Shown piece by piece: positions 61,994 through 64,000 of a DNA stretch of 64,000 nucleotides. The first letter of the stretch is position 1. Every line of letters starts with the position of its first letter. This DNA is from Thalassotalea_F euphylliae (GTDB taxonomy: Bacteria > Pseudomonadota > Gammaproteobacteria > Enterobacterales > Alteromonadaceae), in the NCBI RefSeq assembly GCF_042682785.1, contig NZ_JBHUIB010000012.1, positions 744,001-808,000 on the forward strand, read 5' to 3'. The position numbers and the translations under genes were made by a program. The notes beneath the pieces are model-generated. The model had not been told where the DNA came from. It worked only from the letters and a program-made list of their open reading frames with translations, and searched no databases.

Positions 61994-62770
61994 ATGGAGT
62001 TCAATGAGTCGGTAATAAATCAATTTATTGCTGACTTTATTTTACCGTTTACCCGCGTATCAGCGTTGATTATGGCGATGATAGGGCTGGGGTCTAGAAC
62101 CATTCCTATGCGCGTTAAGCTATTTCTTTGTTTAGCGATAACAGCGGCAATCATGCCTGCAATTCCGCCCGTAAGGGTGGACAACTTGTTTGCGTTTTCT
62201 ACCTTTCTCTTGGTCGTAGAACAGATATTGATTGGTGTATTAATTGGCTTTGTGACTGTGCTAGTGGTTGAGACGTTCACGTTGGCGGGCCAAATAATCG
62301 CGATGCAAACAGGTTTAGGTTTTGCCTCACTTGTTGACCCTGCCAGTGGTATGAATGTACCCGCAGTTGGACAATTCTTTTTGATACTGACGACACTTCT
62401 TTTTTGGGCCTTAGATGGTCATTTGACTTATATACAATTCGTCGTTGTTAGCTTTGAAACAATTCCTATTCCTAGCGACGGATTTGATGCTGTTAAGTTT
62501 AAAGAGGTCGCGGAATGGGGCGGTTGGATGTTCGCTACTGCACTTTCACTTGCATTAGCACCACTTACTGCCATGCTATTAGTAAACTTTTCATTTGGTA
62601 TTATGACGCGAGCAGCGCCTCAACTAAACATCTTTGCTATTGGCTTTCCAATTACCATGACAGCGGGTTTAATAATCATGTGGCTAACTATGGGGAACTT
62701 CTTAGTCCATTTCGAATTGCAATGGCAACGCGCAGTTGAGTTCACCTGTTACCTTGTGGAGTGTAGGTAG
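61994..62770 (+). CDS. fliR: flagellar export gate protein FliR
   Basis: A 258-aa gate subunit with about six transmembrane helices. Landmarks are NQFIADFILPFTRVSALIMAMIGLGSRTIPMRVK at the N-terminus, the AGQIIAMQTGLGFASLVDPASG loop near 100, and LLVNFSFGIMTRAAPQLNIFAIGFPITM near 200. It starts 2 bases after fliQ and ends 2 bases before flhB. Confidence 0.96.
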   Translation: MEFNESVINQFIADFILPFTRVSALIMAMIGLGSRTIPMRVKLFLCLAITAAIMPAIPPVRVDNLFAFSTFLLVVEQILIGVLIGFVTVLVVETFTLAGQIIAMQTGLGFASLVDPASGMNVPAVGQFFLILTTLLFWALDGHLTYIQFVVVSFETIPIPSDGFDAVKFKEVAEWGGWMFATALSLALAPLTAMLLVNFSFGIMTRAAPQLNIFAIGFPITMTAGLIIMWLTMGNFLVHFELQWQRAVEFTCYLVECR

Positions 62771-62772
62771 CC

Positions 62773-63903
62773 ATGGCTGAAAATGATTCGGGTGAACGTA
62801 CCGAGGAACCCACAGCCAAAAAGCTGATGCAGGCTAGACAAAAAGGCCAAGTTGCACGTTCTAAAGAGCTTGGCACCATGTTTGTGTTGATTGGCAGTGC
62901 CAGCGCCATGATGCTTGTTGGAGAGCGACTAGTATTGGCGCTCTCTGCAGCCATGAGACGGCTCTTTTCGTTATCACGTGATGAAGTCATGGATGGTAGC
63001 AAACTCGGGACGATTATTGGTGATAGTTTAGCGACAGTGGCTATGCCGCTTGCTTGGATATTTGCCATCATTATGTTAGCTGCATTTATCGGTAATATCT
63101 TGTTAGGGGGCTTTAATTTCTCGTGGGAGGCAATGGCGCCCAAAGCCAGTAAGTTGTCGCCTTTGGCTGGCTTTAAACGAATGCTGGGCCCACAAGCATG
63201 GGTAGAGTTTATAAAGTCCGTTCTCAAATTCTTTGTTGTCTTCTTTGTCGCTCTAACGCTGCTATTTGGACTGTTTGAGGAGATACTACATCTTAGTTTA
63301 GAGTCAGTTCCTGGCAACTTTGGTCACGCTACCAGTATGCTACTTTGGATGTTTTTGGCGTTGGCTTGCTCGCTAATTATTATTGCAATTGTTGATGCGC
63401 CATACCAAGTTTGGAATCACACAAAGCAATTGCGTATGACCAAACAAGAAGTCAAAGATGAGATGAAAAATACTGAGGGTAGTCCAGAAATCAAAGGACG
63501 TATCCGTCGTACCCAATACGAAATGTCGCAGCGTCGAATGATGCAAGACGTTAAAGAGGCTGATGTAGTGATTACAAACCCTACGCATTTCTCCGTCGCG
63601 TTGAAGTACGATGCCGAGCAAGGCGGCGCACCGATGATGACAGCGAAAGGTGCTGATGAAATGGCTATCCATATTCGCACTATTGCTAAAGAACATGGCG
63701 TAGAAATTCTTGCATCACCAGCCTTGGCTCGATCATTGTTTTATACTGCAGAGGTAAATCAAGAAATACCCGAAGAGCTTTTTGCTGCAGTAGCACAAGT
63801 ACTCGCATTTATTTATCAACTGAACCTGCATAAGGAAGGCAAAGGAAGAAAGCCCGTCCCACTTAACAAGAACTTACCTATTCCAGACGACTTTCGATAT
63901 TGA
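62773..63903 (+). CDS. flhB: flagellar export switch protein FlhB
   Basis: A 376-aa gate protein that switches export from rod/hook to filament substrates. The N-terminal ERTEEPTAKKLMQARQKGQVARSKEL is the family signature, and four transmembrane helices lie between 35 and 210. The autocleavage site NPTH is at 269-272 (VVITNPTHFSVALKYD), cut between Asn and Pro. The C-terminal tail is about 105 aa. After its stop, 97 bases remain in the window, with flhA the expected next gene. Confidence 0.97.
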   Translation: MAENDSGERTEEPTAKKLMQARQKGQVARSKELGTMFVLIGSASAMMLVGERLVLALSAAMRRLFSLSRDEVMDGSKLGTIIGDSLATVAMPLAWIFAIIMLAAFIGNILLGGFNFSWEAMAPKASKLSPLAGFKRMLGPQAWVEFIKSVLKFFVVFFVALTLLFGLFEEILHLSLESVPGNFGHATSMLLWMFLALACSLIIIAIVDAPYQVWNHTKQLRMTKQEVKDEMKNTEGSPEIKGRIRRTQYEMSQRRMMQDVKEADVVITNPTHFSVALKYDAEQGGAPMMTAKGADEMAIHIRTIAKEHGVEILASPALARSLFYTAEVNQEIPEELFAAVAQVLAFIYQLNLHKEGKGRKPVPLNKNLPIPDDFRY

Positions 63904-63967
63904 TGTCTTTTTACATCGAATCAAATGTGGTGCGATATTTAGCCACTTAACTTTTTAACAATATTCT

Positions 63968-63983
63968 TGGTCTGCTTATTGCT
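63968..63983 (+). promoter_or_regulatory. possible sigma-54 promoter of the gene beyond the window (probably flhA)
   Basis: TGGTCT, GCTTA, TTGCT: the -12 half and the GG/GC offset fit, but the -24 half has two mismatches. In Vibrio, flhA begins a separate sigma-54 operon, which makes the position plausible. Confidence 0.35.
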
Positions 63984-64000
63984 GTTCCTGTGATAACGTC

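Noticed and set aside
1..64000. CRISPR arrays, tRNA or rRNA genes, prophage or toxin-antitoxin genes
   Set aside because: None seen; no regularly spaced repeats, cloverleaf-like segments or phage-type genes were recognised on reading.

Overview
This window looks like a chromosomal segment of a marine gammaproteobacterium, most likely from the Alteromonadales (Colwellia/Thalassotalea-like). That placement is inferred from gene order, protein resemblance and moderate GC, not from a tree. There are no rRNA or tRNA genes, transposases, integrases or CRISPR arrays. Coding density is very high and no gene-free stretch exceeds 300 bases.

Layout. (1) 1-2840: the end of a type IV pilus minor-pilin locus (tail of an unknown gene, a PilE-type pilin, a small secreted protein, FimT-type pseudopilin on the minus strand), then nadE and glnB. 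(2) 2860-9815: housekeeping genes: bamD divergent from rluD-pgeF, clpB, a DUF4124 protein and pssA. (3) 9869-28823: the first flagellar block: flgNMA on the minus strand, cheV-cheR, flgBCDE, flgFGHIJKL, two flagellins, flaG, fliD, fliS and a fliT-like gene. (4) 28860-45707: a flagellin glycosylation island. Two motility-accessory-factor (Maf, DUF115) genes with a small unknown gene between them run leftward. A long rightward operon holds pseB-pseC-pseF-like-pseI-pseG, two methyltransferase genes (one fused to a nucleotidyltransferase-like domain), a DXS/transketolase-like enzyme, a short-chain dehydrogenase, an ATP-grasp ligase and a GH57-like protein. (5) 45807-63903: the second flagellar block: flrA, an unknown 96-aa gene, flrBC, fliEFGHIJ, fliKLMNOPQR and flhB.

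How it works together. The set builds one polar flagellum of Vibrio/Shewanella/Pseudomonas type. FlrA with sigma-54 switches on flrBC and the basal-body operons, and sigma-28 drives late genes. I can read good sigma-54 (-24/-12) elements upstream of flgF, the first flagellin, flrB, fliE and fliK, and weaker ones before flgB and the gene beyond the right edge (probably flhA). Sigma-28 elements precede flgM and the second flagellin. The Pse operon and the Maf genes carry divergent sigma-54-like elements, and so does the unknown 96-aa gene. Flagellin glycosylation and the unknown gene therefore appear wired into the flagellar cascade.

Most worth attention: the downstream half of the glycosylation operon (methyltransferases, DXS-like, SDR, ATP-grasp, GH57-like). 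It comes with a Pse pathway that shows no recognisable PseH acetyltransferase and a PseI that lacks the C-terminal SAF domain. It may encode an undescribed nonulosonic-acid decoration or an alternative N-acylation route. This is inference from domains and context.
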